Assembly (NCBI RefSeq): GCF_900240945.1
Contig: NZ_OESG01000013.1
Span: 124,001 to 188,000 of the forward strand
DNA: 64,000 nt
Origin: Mycobacterium sp. 3519A
GTDB taxonomy: Bacteria > Actinomycetota > Actinomycetes > Mycobacteriales > Mycobacteriaceae
Direction of reading: 5' to 3'
Shown: piece after piece, positions 42,077 through 53,147 of the stretch
Layout of the letters: every line of letters begins with the position of its first letter
Position numbering within the stretch: position 1 is the stretch's first letter
Made by a program: the position numbers and the translations under genes
The notes under the pieces: model-generated
Seen by the model: the letters and a program-made list of their open reading frames with translations, nothing else
What the model was told of the DNA's origin: nothing
Databases searched by the model: none

Positions 42077-43138
42077 TCAGTGCCAGCGCAGCAACACGAG
42101 TTCAGCGCAGAACCCCGGCCCCATCGCCATCAACAGGCCCGGTGTGCCCGGCGCCGGTGGCTTCGCACGCGCGTCGCGCAGGATATGCAGCACCGACGCC
42201 GACGACAGATTGCCGATCTCGCTGAGCGACCGCCACGACAGTTCGAGCGCGTCGTCGTCGAGGTCCAGCGCGGTGGTGATCGACTCGAGAACCTTTGGGC
42301 CACCGGGATGTGACACCCACGAGCCGATGTCGTCGACGGTGAGGTCGTGCTCTGCCAAGAAGCCGGTGACATCGTCGGCGAAATAGCGTTCGATCAGATC
42401 GGGCAGATCGGGCGACAACACCAGCTGGAAGCCGGAAGCGTCGACGTGCCAACCCATTATCCCCAGCGAGTCGGGATACATCCGGCTGCGCGTGGCGATT
42501 ACATCGGGTCCTGCGGCACCGTCGTGCAGGCCGCGCCGGTCCCCGACGGCGACCACTGCGGCCGCACCGTCGGCGAACAACGCGCTACCGACCAGTGTGG
42601 CCATCGTCGGTTCGGCCGCCGCGTACATCAACGAACACAATTCGACCGACACCAGCACGGCGACTTCGTCCGGCGCGCCGCGCAGATAGTCGTGCAGACG
42701 CGCGACACCCGCCGCACCGGCCACGCAGCCGAGGCCGAAGATCGGCACCCGACGCACGTCGGGTCGCAGGCCGAGGCGCTCGGCGATGCGGGCGTCCAAC
42801 GACGGCACCGCGATGCCGGTGACGGTGGTCGTCATGATCAGGTCGACATCGGTGGGTCGCAGCCCGGCGTCTTCCAGCGCGCCGGACAGCGCCGCGCAAC
42901 CCAACTCGACGGCTTGTTCGATGAACAGGTCGTTGGTCTCGCCGAAGTCGCGCAGCGTCGCGTACCGCTCGAGCGGAAGAACGAGGTGCCTGGCGTCGAC
43001 CTTCGCGCTCTTGTGCAGGCTGCGGATGATCTGCTCATGTCCGGCGAAGGCGGGATCGGCGATGAACGTGTCGGTGATCTCGTCCTGGCGGTACCGATTC
43101 GGGGGGACTACGCCGTGTACGGCTGCGATAACACTCAC
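42077..43138 (-). CDS. Type III polyketide synthase
   Basis: A 353-residue chalcone-synthase-family enzyme. The catalytic triad is Cys138 (FGLGCVAGA), His277 (SHPGGPKVL) and Asn310 (IGNLSSASV). Bacterial relatives (PKS10/11/18, SrsA) use long acyl-CoA starters and malonyl-CoA extenders to make alkylpyrones or alkylresorcinols. The GTG start lies three bases after the MmpL stop, and the methyltransferase and flavoprotein genes follow, so the operon should make and modify a phenolic lipid. Product chain length is not predictable here. Confidence 0.94.
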   Translation of the reverse strand: MSVIAAVHGVVPPNRYRQDEITDTFIADPAFAGHEQIIRSLHKSAKVDARHLVLPLERYATLRDFGETNDLFIEQAVELGCAALSGALEDAGLRPTDVDLIMTTTVTGIAVPSLDARIAERLGLRPDVRRVPIFGLGCVAGAAGVARLHDYLRGAPDEVAVLVSVELCSLMYAAAEPTMATLVGSALFADGAAAVVAVGDRRGLHDGAAGPDVIATRSRMYPDSLGIMGWHVDASGFQLVLSPDLPDLIERYFADDVTGFLAEHDLTVDDIGSWVSHPGGPKVLESITTALDLDDDALELSWRSLSEIGNLSSASVLHILRDARAKPPAPGTPGLLMAMGPGFCAELVLLRWH

Positions 43139-43141
43139 TAC

Positions 43142-45427
43142 CTAGACACGCGGCCCAGACCCCGTGGGTTCGATTTCACCTCTGTGCTGTTGCTGTGCAG
43201 GTGTTTCGCCGTCGCTGAATCCGAGCCGCCGGTGCACTGCGACCAGCCAGCGCGGCGCCCACCAATTCCATTGCCCCATAACGTGCATGAACGCCGGCAC
43301 CAGCACCATCCGCACCAGGGTCGCATCGACCAGTATCGCCAGCGTCAGGCCGAGGCCGAACAACTTCATGACCGCGACCTCGGCGGCGATCAACGCCGCG
43401 AACGAGATCGACATGATCAGTGCCGCGGCGGTGATGATCCGGCCGGTGTGGGCGATGCCGCGCGCCACGCTCTCGTCGTTGTCTGCGCGGGTCCGCCCCG
43501 ACGCCAGCCAGAATTCGCGGATCCGGGAGACCAGGAACACCTCGTAGTCCATCGACAAGCCGAACGCGATGCAGAACAACAGCACCGGAATGTTGGCCAC
43601 CAGCGTTCCGGTGGGCGTGGTGCCGAGCGCGCCGAAGTGGCCGTCCTGGAATATCCACACCATCGCGCCGAACGCCGCGGTCAGCGAAAGTACGTTGAGG
43701 ATCAACGCTTTCAGCGGCAACACCACGCTGCCGGTCAGCAGGAACAGCAGCACGAACATGATCACGGCGATGAGGCCGAGCACCAGGGGCAGCCGTGACG
43801 TGATGGCGTCGACGCTGTCGCGGTTGGTCTGCGCCAGGCCGGTCATGTCGACGGTCTTGCCCGCGGGCCCCGGCACGGCGTGCAACCGGTCGAGTTGGGT
43901 CTCCGATGCGTCGGAGAACAGCGGAGCCGAACTGTCGACGGTCAAGAAGGCGCTGGTGGCGTTCAGTCCGGCGGGCGACGACGGTGGGCCGACCCACTTT
44001 CCGTCGATGAACGTCCCGGTCGGCGCCGATACGGCGGATACGTCGGGCACGCGGGACAACTCGGCGGCGTACCGGCCCATCTCGGTGGGGCCGACGCCGG
44101 TCATGTCGCCGATGACGACGGTCACCGCGGCGTCGGAGTTGTGTACGAAGTCCTTGCGCAACTGGTCACCGACTTGATGCGACGACGCCGACTCCGGCAG
44201 CACGCGGTCGTCGGGGAAACCCCACCGCACGTTGAAAAACGGTGCGCCGAGGAACAGCAGCAGCGCCACTCCCGCCAGGCCGAGCGGAATCGCCTTGTGC
44301 ATAACGCAACTCGCCGACCGGTACCAGAACCTCTGCTCGACGGGCACGGGCCGGGTCTTGACGCGACCGCGCATCCGATCGCCTAGCAGCACCAGCGCGG
44401 CGGGCGTGACGACGATCGCCGCCAGCGCCGCGAACGTCACGGTCGCGACCCCCGCGTAGGCGAACGACTTCAGGAAATGCATCGGGAAGAGCACCATGAC
44501 GGCCATCGACAGCGCGACGGTCGTCGCGGAGAACGCGACGGTGCGGCCCGCCGACACCATCGTGCGCAGCACGGCCTGGTCGCGGCTGGCGCCGTCGGCC
44601 AGTTCGTCGCGGAACCGGCTGATCATCAGCAGCGTGTAGTCGATCGCCAGCGCCAGCCCCATCGCGGTGGTGAGGTTCAGCGCGAAGATCGACACGTCGG
44701 TGGCAAACGCGATCAGGCGCAGCACGGCGAGCGCGCCGAGGATCGACATCACCCCCACCGCCACCGGCAGCGCGGCCGCGACCAACCCGCCGAACGCCCA
44801 GACCAGCACCAGGAAGCTCAGCGGTATCGCCAGCGACTCCATCACCAGCAGGTCACGTTGCGACTGTTCGGTGATCTGAACGTTCACGATCGCGGTCCCA
44901 CCTGTCCGGACCGTGACGCCGGGAAGGGCGGAGTGGTCGGCCGCCACCTGGTCCGACAGTTCCTTGGCGTAACGCTGCTGGTGGTTCTCGTCGCCGATGA
45001 TGCCCGCGACGATCAAACCCGACGTGCGGTCGCGGCTGACCAGGTCGGCGGCGGCCGACGGCGGCGCGGTCCACGGCGACGTAACTTGCGCCACGTGTGG
45101 CGAACTTCGGAGTTCGTCGACGATGCGGTTGCCTGCCGCGTGAGCTGGTGCGCTGTCAATACCCTCGGGTGTGGAGACGACGATCAGCAATTGCACGTCG
45201 CCTTGATGGAATTGGTCGGTGAGGATGCGCGTCGCGCGCGTCGACTCGGACGTCGGATCCTGGAATCCGCTGGCGGACAGGCTCTTAGCAACCGGCACGC
45301 CGAAGATGCCGAGCGCGACGGTCAGCAGCACCGCACCCGTGATCACGCGTCGCGGTGCGGTGATGGCCACTACGGCGATCCGGCGCAGCAGGGTGTTTCC
45401 TCCGCTCAGTCTTCTCGTCCTTAACAC
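43142..45427 (-). CDS. MmpL/RND family transporter
   Basis: A protein of about 760 residues with two halves of MmpL type. The first transmembrane segment is APRRVITGAVLLTVALGIFG, followed by an extracytoplasmic domain and a block of segments (LSFLVLVWAFGGLVAAALPV, FALNLTTAMGLALAIDYTLL). The second half repeats this with IAFGLSMDYEVFLVSRIREF carrying the Asp-Tyr proton-relay pair. It likely exports the phenolic lipid made by the downstream PKS. The start is uncertain: GTG 45427 lacks a ribosome-binding site, whereas CTG 45391 has GGAGG seven bases upstream and gives LLRRIAVVAITAP. Confidence 0.9.
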   Translation of the reverse strand: MLRTRRLSGGNTLLRRIAVVAITAPRRVITGAVLLTVALGIFGVPVAKSLSASGFQDPTSESTRATRILTDQFHQGDVQLLIVVSTPEGIDSAPAHAAGNRIVDELRSSPHVAQVTSPWTAPPSAAADLVSRDRTSGLIVAGIIGDENHQQRYAKELSDQVAADHSALPGVTVRTGGTAIVNVQITEQSQRDLLVMESLAIPLSFLVLVWAFGGLVAAALPVAVGVMSILGALAVLRLIAFATDVSIFALNLTTAMGLALAIDYTLLMISRFRDELADGASRDQAVLRTMVSAGRTVAFSATTVALSMAVMVLFPMHFLKSFAYAGVATVTFAALAAIVVTPAALVLLGDRMRGRVKTRPVPVEQRFWYRSASCVMHKAIPLGLAGVALLLFLGAPFFNVRWGFPDDRVLPESASSHQVGDQLRKDFVHNSDAAVTVVIGDMTGVGPTEMGRYAAELSRVPDVSAVSAPTGTFIDGKWVGPPSSPAGLNATSAFLTVDSSAPLFSDASETQLDRLHAVPGPAGKTVDMTGLAQTNRDSVDAITSRLPLVLGLIAVIMFVLLFLLTGSVVLPLKALILNVLSLTAAFGAMVWIFQDGHFGALGTTPTGTLVANIPVLLFCIAFGLSMDYEVFLVSRIREFWLASGRTRADNDESVARGIAHTGRIITAAALIMSISFAALIAAEVAVMKLFGLGLTLAILVDATLVRMVLVPAFMHVMGQWNWWAPRWLVAVHRRLGFSDGETPAQQQHRGEIEPTGSGPRV

Positions 45428-45625
45428 GAAAGACGGTCGGCAAGCGTTCAATGTAACGGGACATGCGGCACCGGTCAGGTGTCCGTAGTGTGGTATCCAC
45501 GTGGCGCCGAAGCCAGTTGCTTTGCTGCGCTTCGATTTCGGCAACGTTATGCGTGCATCCAATGTGGGAACACGGTGTAACACTGCGCGTCGGGGTTCGA
45601 AATGGTTAGGACCGAAAGGATGAGC

Positions 45626-47212
45626 ATGACCTCCGCACACGGTGGCTCGCGCCTGGGCACCCGTTTCGGGCCCTACGAGCTCAACGCCTTGATCGGAGTC
45701 GGCGGGATGGGCGAGGTGTACCGCGCCTACGACACCGTGAAGGAGCGCACGGTGGCGGTGAAGGTGCTGCGCGCCGAGATGGCCGCGGACCCGAATTATC
45801 AGGAGCGTTTCCGGCGGGAGTCACGCGTCGCCGCGCGGCTGCAGGAGCCGCACGTCATCCCCGTGCACGATTTCGGCGACATCGACGGTGTGCTGTACAT
45901 CGACATGCGGCTGGTCGAGGGCGGCAGCCTGAAGGACGAACTACGCGCAAATGGGCCGATCGAGCCGGGGCGGGCGACGCGGATCATCTCCCAGGTGGCC
46001 GCCGCCCTGGATGCGGCGCACGCCGACGGCCTGGTCCATCGCGACATCAAGCCGGAGAACGTGCTGCTCACGCCCGACGACTTCGCCTATCTGGTGGATT
46101 TCGGGATCGCGCACGCCGGCGGCGACGCGAGCATGACGATGACGGGGCTGATCATCGGCTCATGCGCGTACATGTCCGCGGAGCGGTTCAGCGGCGGGCA
46201 GGTCGGGCCGTCGGCGGACGTGTACTCGCTGACCTGCCTGCTCTACGAGATGTTGACCGGGCGTCCTCCGTTCGAGACCGGTGACCTGCGGCAGTTGATG
46301 ACCGCGCACATGTTCTCGCCGCCGCCGAGGCCGAGCATCATGCGCAGGGGGATCCCGCGCGCGTTCGACGACGTGATCGCCAAGGGCATGGCCAAGAAGC
46401 CCGGTGACCGGTTCGCGTCGGCGGGTGAGATGGCGAAGGCGGCGACGGCCGCGCTGTCCGGCGGCCCGGTGCCCCCCGCGCCGGTGCCCCCGCCTGCGCC
46501 TGTGCCCGGCGCGCCGCCGTCGACCATGCAGTTCTCGGCGATGTACGCCGACCCGGCGGGGACGGGATACACGCCGTACCCGCCGCCCGTGCTCCCGGCG
46601 CCCGAACCGGTGGCCCGCACGTCGCGGTTCCGGCCCAGCCAGGTGGCGTTGGTGGTGGCGACCATTCTGTTGTTCGGCGTCGCGGTGGTGCTGGCGATGC
46701 AACTGTTCGACGGCGACAGGGAGACCGCCGCGCCGCCACCGCCGACGACCATGGCGGCGCCGCCGCCTTCGACCACCACGCAGACCGAGACGGTGTCGCC
46801 GTCCGCGACGACGACGACCCCGACCACCACCACCACGACGACGACGTCGACGACTCCCACCACCAGCGGGACACCGCTACCCGGCGTGTCGGGCACCGAC
46901 GCGCAGGGCTTCGTCGGACATGCCGCCAGGTGCGACGCGGGCAGCACACCTGCCGCGGCGATCAGGACCGCGCAGTCACTGGCCGTGATCTGCCAGACGC
47001 CGTCGGGCAGCTACTACTACCACGGCGAACGGCTGCGCGACGGCGCCAATGTCCGGCTGGCCAACGCCGTGCCCAACGGCGGCGGCTTCGACGTCGTCAA
47101 TCCGGAGGACGGGGCCAGCTACGAGGTGCGGCCCGACCACCTGATCATCCGCAGCAACGGCCATGTCGATTCCAACGAGCCGGCGCTGGAGTACTCGTCA
47201 GGCAACGGCTAG
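45626..47212 (+). CDS. Receptor-type serine/threonine protein kinase
   Basis: A 528-residue Hanks-type kinase of the mycobacterial Pkn group. The P-loop GVGGMGEVY is at 24-32, the ATP Lys is Lys46, the catalytic loop is HRDIKPEN with Asp140, and the DFG is at 158-160. Thr171 and Thr173 lie in the activation loop. A Pro-rich linker, one membrane segment at about 339-360, a Thr-rich stretch and a C-terminal extracytoplasmic domain (VGHAARCDAGSTPAAAIRTA onwards, two Cys) follow. The ATG at 45626 has AAAGG seven bases upstream. Earlier ATGs at 45602 and 45620 are alternatives. It is divergent from the MmpL operon. Confidence 0.93.
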   Translation: MTSAHGGSRLGTRFGPYELNALIGVGGMGEVYRAYDTVKERTVAVKVLRAEMAADPNYQERFRRESRVAARLQEPHVIPVHDFGDIDGVLYIDMRLVEGGSLKDELRANGPIEPGRATRIISQVAAALDAAHADGLVHRDIKPENVLLTPDDFAYLVDFGIAHAGGDASMTMTGLIIGSCAYMSAERFSGGQVGPSADVYSLTCLLYEMLTGRPPFETGDLRQLMTAHMFSPPPRPSIMRRGIPRAFDDVIAKGMAKKPGDRFASAGEMAKAATAALSGGPVPPAPVPPPAPVPGAPPSTMQFSAMYADPAGTGYTPYPPPVLPAPEPVARTSRFRPSQVALVVATILLFGVAVVLAMQLFDGDRETAAPPPPTTMAAPPPSTTTQTETVSPSATTTTPTTTTTTTTSTTPTTSGTPLPGVSGTDAQGFVGHAARCDAGSTPAAAIRTAQSLAVICQTPSGSYYYHGERLRDGANVRLANAVPNGGGFDVVNPEDGASYEVRPDHLIIRSNGHVDSNEPALEYSSGNG

Positions 47213-47231
47213 ACCCCGCCCAGTTGGTGCG

Positions 47232-47288
47232 CGAACGTTCGTTACCGCTCGAAAAATCGGCGATTTATCGAGCGGTACGGAACGTTCG
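47232..47288. terminator. Long hairpin at the convergent ends of the kinase and dehydrogenase genes
   Basis: Arms at 47232-47252 and 47268-47288 can pair over 21 bases with two mismatches and a 15-base loop. The right arm lies inside the last codons of the 47265 gene. There is no U run on either strand. Position between two converging genes suggests a bidirectional terminator. Confidence 0.6.
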
Positions 47289-48242
47289 GCCGTCGAAGAC
47301 CACGTTTTGCAGCGGCTCGCCCCGCTGCAGCCTGCCGATGTTCGCCGCGACGTCATCGGCACGGCCCATGAACGTGTCCCGCGTGACGCCCGATGAATGC
47401 GGCGTCATCAACACATTCGGCAGCGCCGCAAACGGCAATTCACTCGGTGCGCCCACCCCGTGGCTCGCCGGATAGCGATACCAAACGTCGATGGCCGCCG
47501 CCCGGATCTGACCGCCGGCTAATGCGTCGTACAGCGCCTGCTCGTCCACCAGCGGACCCCGGCCGACGTTGATCAATACCCCGTTTTGGCCCAGCGCGTT
47601 CAACTGCGCAGCCCCGATCATGCCCGTGGTCTTCTCGTTCAGCGGCGCCGACACCACCGCGACGTCGCACTCGCTCATGAGCCGGTCCAGCTCGGCGGTG
47701 GAACCGGCCCACGCCAACCCGCAGTCCGGCACCCGACCCGAGCCCGTCACCGCCGCCCCGCTACAACCGAATGCGCGGAACAGGTTCCACGCACACCGTC
47801 CGATGTGCCCGAACCCGACGAACCCGATACGCGTGCCGCCCAGCGTGCCCGGTTGAGGTATCGACGGGTCGTACACCGATGTCGCCCACACACCCTGGCG
47901 CAGCTGTCGGTCCTGAGCGAGGAAATCCCGCCGCAGCAGCACGGCCGCCGCGACCGCATACTCCGCTATCGACCTCTCGTGGTGAAACGTATTGGCCACC
48001 AGAACATCCGGGCCCAGCGCCGCGAAGTCCACCTTGTCGGTACCTGCCGCGGCCGGGTGAACCAGCCGCAGCTTCTCCGCGACCTCAGCCATTTCGGCGG
48101 TGAACGTGCTGCCGACATATACGTCGGCATTCCGCAGTTCGTCGAGGCTCGGCTGCCACACCACCTGGGAGCCCGGCAGCAGCGCCGCTTCGAACCGCTC
48201 CCGGTGCGGCATCAAGTTCGGGTCAGCGACAACGATTTTCAT
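47265..48242 (-). CDS. D-2-hydroxyacid dehydrogenase family protein
   Basis: A 325-residue NAD-dependent dehydrogenase. The Rossmann motif is GFVGFGHIGR, and catalytic Arg, Glu and His residues are in NVGRGPLVDE and MTPHSSGVTRDTF. It would interconvert a 2-oxoacid and a 2-hydroxyacid (glyoxylate/hydroxypyruvate or sugar-acid type). ATG 48242 overlaps the glucarate-dehydratase-type gene by TGATG, so it is the last gene of the long operon starting at 56622. Its role in sugar-acid metabolism is inferred from this position only. Confidence 0.9.
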   Translation of the reverse strand: MKIVVADPNLMPHRERFEAALLPGSQVVWQPSLDELRNADVYVGSTFTAEMAEVAEKLRLVHPAAAGTDKVDFAALGPDVLVANTFHHERSIAEYAVAAAVLLRRDFLAQDRQLRQGVWATSVYDPSIPQPGTLGGTRIGFVGFGHIGRCAWNLFRAFGCSGAAVTGSGRVPDCGLAWAGSTAELDRLMSECDVAVVSAPLNEKTTGMIGAAQLNALGQNGVLINVGRGPLVDEQALYDALAGGQIRAAAIDVWYRYPASHGVGAPSELPFAALPNVLMTPHSSGVTRDTFMGRADDVAANIGRLQRGEPLQNVVFDGRTFRTAR

Positions 48243-49603
48243 CACGGAGCCGGAGTGCCGGCGACATCGGACCGCTGCAGCGCCGGCCGCTTGCTGTCGA
48301 ACGTCCAACCCGGGATCAGATACTGCATCGCCACCGCGTCGTCGCGGCCGCCGAGCCCTTCGCGCCGATACAACTCGTGCGCCGCGGCGACTGCGTCCAT
48401 GTCGAGTTCGACGCCGAGGCCCGGCTTTTCGGGCACAGTCAGATATCCGTCGACAATCCGGTACGGGTCGGCGGTGATCCGCTGCCCGTCCTGCCAGATC
48501 CAATGGGTGTCGATCGCGGTGATGTCTCCTGGCGCCGCGGCCGCGACGTGGGTGAACATCGCCAGTGACACGTCGAAGTGGTTGTTAGAGTGCGACCCCC
48601 ACGTCAGCCCCCACGCGTCGCACAGCTGGGCGACGCGGACCGATCCGGCCATCGTCCAGAAATGGGGATCCGCCAACGGGATGTCGACGGCATTCGCCCG
48701 GATTGCGTGGCCGAGTTCGCGCCAGTCGGTGCCGATCATGTTCGTCGCGGTCGGCAGCCCGGTCGCCCGCTTGAATTCCGCCATCACCTCGCGGCCGGAG
48801 AACCCGCCTTCGGGCCCGACCGGATCCTCGGCGTATGCGAGCACACCCGTCAGCTCTCGGCACGTCTTCACCGCATCCGCGAGCAGCCAACCACCGTTGG
48901 GGTCCAACGTGATTCGCGCATCCGGGAACCGGTCGGCCAGCGCGATCACCGCCTTGGCCTCGTCGGCCGCGGACAGCACGCCGCCCTTGAGCTTGAAGTC
49001 GCGGAACCCGTAGCGGGCACGCGCGGCCTCGGCGAGTCGGACCACCGCGTCCGGCGTCAGTGCCTCCTCGTGCCGGATCCTCAGCCACTCGTCGGCGTCG
49101 GCGTTCTCGTCGGCCGGAGAACGATACGCCAGGTCGGTCTTGGTGCGGTCGCCCACGAAGAACAGGTAGCCGAGCGCCTGCACCCGGTCGCGCTGCTGGC
49201 CGTCGCCGAGCAGCGCCGCCACCGGGACGCCGAGGTGCTTGCCGAGAAGGTCGAGCAGCGCCGACTCGACGGCGGTCACCGCGTGCACCGCCACCCGCAG
49301 ATCGAACGTCTGCGCACCGCGGCCCGCCGCATCGCGATCGCCGAACGCGCGCCGCATGTCGTTGAGCACACGGTGGTGGTCGCCGATGCTGCGGCCTGCG
49401 ACGATCGCGCGTGCATCCTGCAGGGTGCGCCGGATCGGCTCACCGCCGGGCACCTCGCCGACGCCGGTGTTGCCGTCGGAGTCGGTCAGGATCACCAGGT
49501 TTCGGGTGAAGAACGGCCCGTGCGCGCCGCTGAGGTTCAGCAGCATGCTGTCGTGGCCTGCGACCGGGATCACCGCCATATCGCGGACGACGGGTGTGCT
49601 CAT
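48242..49603 (-). CDS. gudD: Glucarate dehydratase (enolase superfamily)
   Basis: A 453-residue enolase-superfamily acid-sugar dehydratase. The KxK base is in [11 protein letters not shown], metal ligands are Asp (TLDPNGGW), Glu (YAEDPVG) and Asn (ATNMIGTDW), and the His base is in [12 protein letters not shown], all in the glucarate-dehydratase order. It removes water from D-glucarate (or L-idarate) to give 5-dehydro-4-deoxyglucarate. It follows an IclR gene by ten bases and belongs to the ABC importer operon. A paralogue lies at 60927 next to the enzymes of the following steps. Confidence 0.88.
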   Translation of the reverse strand: MSTPVVRDMAVIPVAGHDSMLLNLSGAHGPFFTRNLVILTDSDGNTGVGEVPGGEPIRRTLQDARAIVAGRSIGDHHRVLNDMRRAFGDRDAAGRGAQTFDLRVAVHAVTAVESALLDLLGKHLGVPVAALLGDGQQRDRVQALGYLFFVGDRTKTDLAYRSPADENADADEWLRIRHEEALTPDAVVRLAEAARARYGFRDFKLKGGVLSAADEAKAVIALADRFPDARITLDPNGGWLLADAVKTCRELTGVLAYAEDPVGPEGGFSGREVMAEFKRATGLPTATNMIGTDWRELGHAIRANAVDIPLADPHFWTMAGSVRVAQLCDAWGLTWGSHSNNHFDVSLAMFTHVAAAAPGDITAIDTHWIWQDGQRITADPYRIVDGYLTVPEKPGLGVELDMDAVAAAHELYRREGLGGRDDAVAMQYLIPGWTFDSKRPALQRSDVAGTPAP

Positions 49604-49613
49604 GTTGATCTCC

Positions 49614-50417
49614 TCACGAGGCGAACCATTTGTCGCCGTTGGCCAGTGGCCGCACCACGCGGGAGACTTTGTCTCCCATCGCGCACAGCGCGTCGACGAT
49701 CTCCCGCTCGCGGTGCGACGTCAGACGCCCGACGGGCACCGACGCGCTGATGGCGTCCTGCGCGGGCCTGCAGTAGCGCAGCGCGACGGCGAAACACTTC
49801 AGTCCGGTGGTGTTCTCCTGGTTGTCGGTGGCGTATCCGCGCACCCGCACCTCGTCGAGGGCGTCGTCGAGGGCGCCGCGGTCGACGATCGTGTTGGCGG
49901 TCAACGCTTTCAACGCGGCGGGGATGTGCTCGTCGCGCTCGGTGCCGAACTGCTCGGCGAGCAGTGCCTTGCCCAGCGCGGTGGTGTATGCGGGTAACCG
50001 CCTGCCGACTCGGTTCGCCGCGCGCGTGTACTGCTTCGACTCGCGGGTGGCCAGGTACACGACGTCGGTGCCGTCGAGCCTGCCGAGGTGAAACGTCTCG
50101 TCGAGGTCCTGACGGAGTTCGTCGAGGAACGGGGTGATCAGCGGCATGTACGGATCGCTGTCCAGATAGCTGGTGCCGACCAGCAGCGCGCGAATACCGA
50201 TGCCGTACAACGTGCCTGACGGATCGCACCGCACCCAGCCCTGCGCGACCAGCGTCCGCAGCAGAGCGTGGGCGCTGCTGCGCGGCATTTCGAGTGCGTC
50301 GCTGATCTCGCGCAGCCTGGCCGGGGTGTCGGGTCTGGCGGCCAGGTACTCGAGCAGTTCGACCGTGCGCACGGCGGACTTCACCTTGCGGACGGCGATA
50401 TCGGGTTCGTCGGTCAC
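49614..50417 (-). CDS. IclR family transcriptional regulator
   Basis: A 267-residue IclR regulator. The winged helix is [20 protein letters not shown] followed by [20 protein letters not shown], and the C-terminal effector domain contains [17 protein letters not shown] and [16 protein letters not shown]. IclR proteins commonly sense aromatic acids or sugar acids. The GTG at 50417 lies nine bases after the TSUP gene. It sits within, not at the head of, the operon, so it probably regulates the operon and is itself subject to that control. Confidence 0.93.
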   Translation of the reverse strand: MTDEPDIAVRKVKSAVRTVELLEYLAARPDTPARLREISDALEMPRSSAHALLRTLVAQGWVRCDPSGTLYGIGIRALLVGTSYLDSDPYMPLITPFLDELRQDLDETFHLGRLDGTDVVYLATRESKQYTRAANRVGRRLPAYTTALGKALLAEQFGTERDEHIPAALKALTANTIVDRGALDDALDEVRVRGYATDNQENTTGLKCFAVALRYCRPAQDAISASVPVGRLTSHREREIVDALCAMGDKVSRVVRPLANGDKWFAS

Positions 50418-50426
50418 TGTTCCCCC

Positions 50427-51145
50427 TCAGATCGGCAGCAGTTCGCGGCCGACCAACACTACGGCGCCCAGCGTCGAGGCCCCGATTGCCAACCAGCGCA
50501 ATCGTTTCGGGTCGAGAACCCGGTTCAGACCGCGGGACAGCAGATAGCCCGCCACGGCGGCCGGAACGAGCAACGCGAAGATACGCATCGTGTGCGCGTG
50601 CACCGCGCCGGTGGCGGCGAGCGCGGCCATCGACATCAGCGAGCCGACCAGGAAGAAGCCGCTCATCGTCCCGCGCAGCCGTGCGCCCTCGTTGCGTTGC
50701 CACACCAGCGCCATGGGCGGACCGCCGATGGCCGTCGCGGTGCCGAGCACGCCCGACGTGGCGCCCGCCAGCACCACGTTGCGTCGTCGCGCGGCGGGGA
50801 TCCAGCCCGTGCTGGTGAACGCCACCCCCAACAGCACCACCGCCGCCAGCATGATGGTCAGCGCGCGCTCGGGCAGCACCGCCAAAAGCAGTGCGCCCGC
50901 GATGGTTCCGGGTACCCGGCCCACCAGTGCCCAGCCGGTGCCGCGCAGGTCGATGTGCTCACGCTCGCGCACCACCACGATCAGTGTGATGAGCGTGGCC
51001 ACCATGATCAGGGTGCCGGGGATCAGCGCCGGGTCGACGATCGCGACGACCGGTGCGGCGAACATGCCGATGCCGAAGCCGATCGACGCCTGCAGCGCCG
51101 ACGCCAACATGATCGCCCCCGCCACCGTGCAGAACCCGAGCACAC

Positions 51146-51149
<4 letters not shown>
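50427..51149 (-). CDS. TSUP (TauE/SafE) family membrane permease
   Basis: A 240-residue membrane protein with about eight hydrophobic segments, starting MSVLGFCTVAGAIMLASALQ and GFGIGMFAAPVVAIVDPALI. The repeated pattern around GATSGVLGTATAIGGPPMAL is typical of TSUP proteins, which move sulfur-containing or small organic anions. ATG 51149 overlaps the ATPase stop (ATGA). The frame continuing to 51296 is antisense-type noise. In this operon it may move a carboxylic acid, but the substrate is unknown. Confidence 0.88.
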
Positions 51150-52133
<984 letters not shown>

Positions 52134-52141
<8 letters not shown>

Positions 52142-53147
52142 TGACAACCTCCTCGGGGAAGTGGCATGCGGCTTTACGATCCGCGCCGGCGAGCGCCGGC
52201 CGATCGGTTGCGCAGATGTCGCGGGCGAGCGGGCAGCGGGCCTGGTACACGCAGCCGTGCGGGATCGCGTGCAGGTCCGGCGGGGTGCCGCCGATGGACT
52301 TGAGTACGTCGCCCCGTCGCGCGTCGACGGGTACGGAGTTCAGCAGACCCTTGGTGTACGGGTGTTGCGGGTTGGCGAAAACCTCTGACACCGGCCCGGT
52401 TTCGACGATGTTGCCCGCGTACATGACCGCGACACGATCGGCTTCCTCGGCGACCAGCGCGAGGTCGTGGGTGATCAGCACGACCGCCATCCGGTACTCG
52501 GCGCGAAGGTCGCGCAGCAGCGCCATGATCTGGGCCTGCACGGTGACATCCAGGGCAGTGGTGGGCTCGTCGGCGATCAGCACACTCGGGTTGAGGGCCA
52601 CCGCCATTGCAATCAGCAGGCGCTGACGCATGCCGCCGGAGAACTGGTGCGGGTACGAGTTCAGTCGTGTTTCGGGCTGTGGGATGCCGACGCGGGCCAT
52701 CAGGTCGACAGCCTTGGCCTTGGCTTCCCTGGCGGACAGCCCGTGGTGGATCCGGAACGGTTCGGCGAGTTGGGTTCCCACGGTGTAGAGCGGGTTGAGC
52801 GCAGTGAGCGCGTCCTGGAAGACGATCGCGAGCTCGGTGCCCGCCATCTCGCGTCGTTTGGCGCGGCCGACGCTGAACAGGTCGACGCCGCCGAGTTGCG
52901 CCGTTCCGTCGACGACATCGGCGACGGGTTCCAGCAGACCGACCAGTGCGGTGGCCGTCATCGACTTACCGCACCCGGATTCGCCGAGCAGCGCAAGCGT
53001 TTCCCCGCGGCGCGCCGAGAAGCTGACATCGTTGACAGCGCGCACCGTGCCGCTGATGGTGCGGATGTCGACGGTCAGGCCGTCGACCTCGAGCACCGGG
53101 TCGGCGTCGAGGGTCTTGCGGGTCCGGCGTTCTGCGACAGCGGTCAT
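52134..53147 (-). CDS. ABC transporter ATP-binding protein (DppD-like)
   Basis: A 337-residue ATPase. Walker A is GESGCGKSM (Met where Ser/Thr is usual in the final position), the signature SGGMRQRLLIAMA, Walker B VLIADEPTTALD, and the C-terminal Cys cluster GCVYQARCPLARDIC, which in some Dpp ATPases holds an iron-sulfur cluster. ATG 53147 overlaps the permease stop (ATGA). It is paired with the 51146-52141 ATPase. Confidence 0.93.

Noticed and set aside
48578..49750. 390-residue open frame opposite the glucarate dehydratase
   Set aside because: Antisense shadow of an enzyme with all catalytic motifs; no start signal and biased composition.
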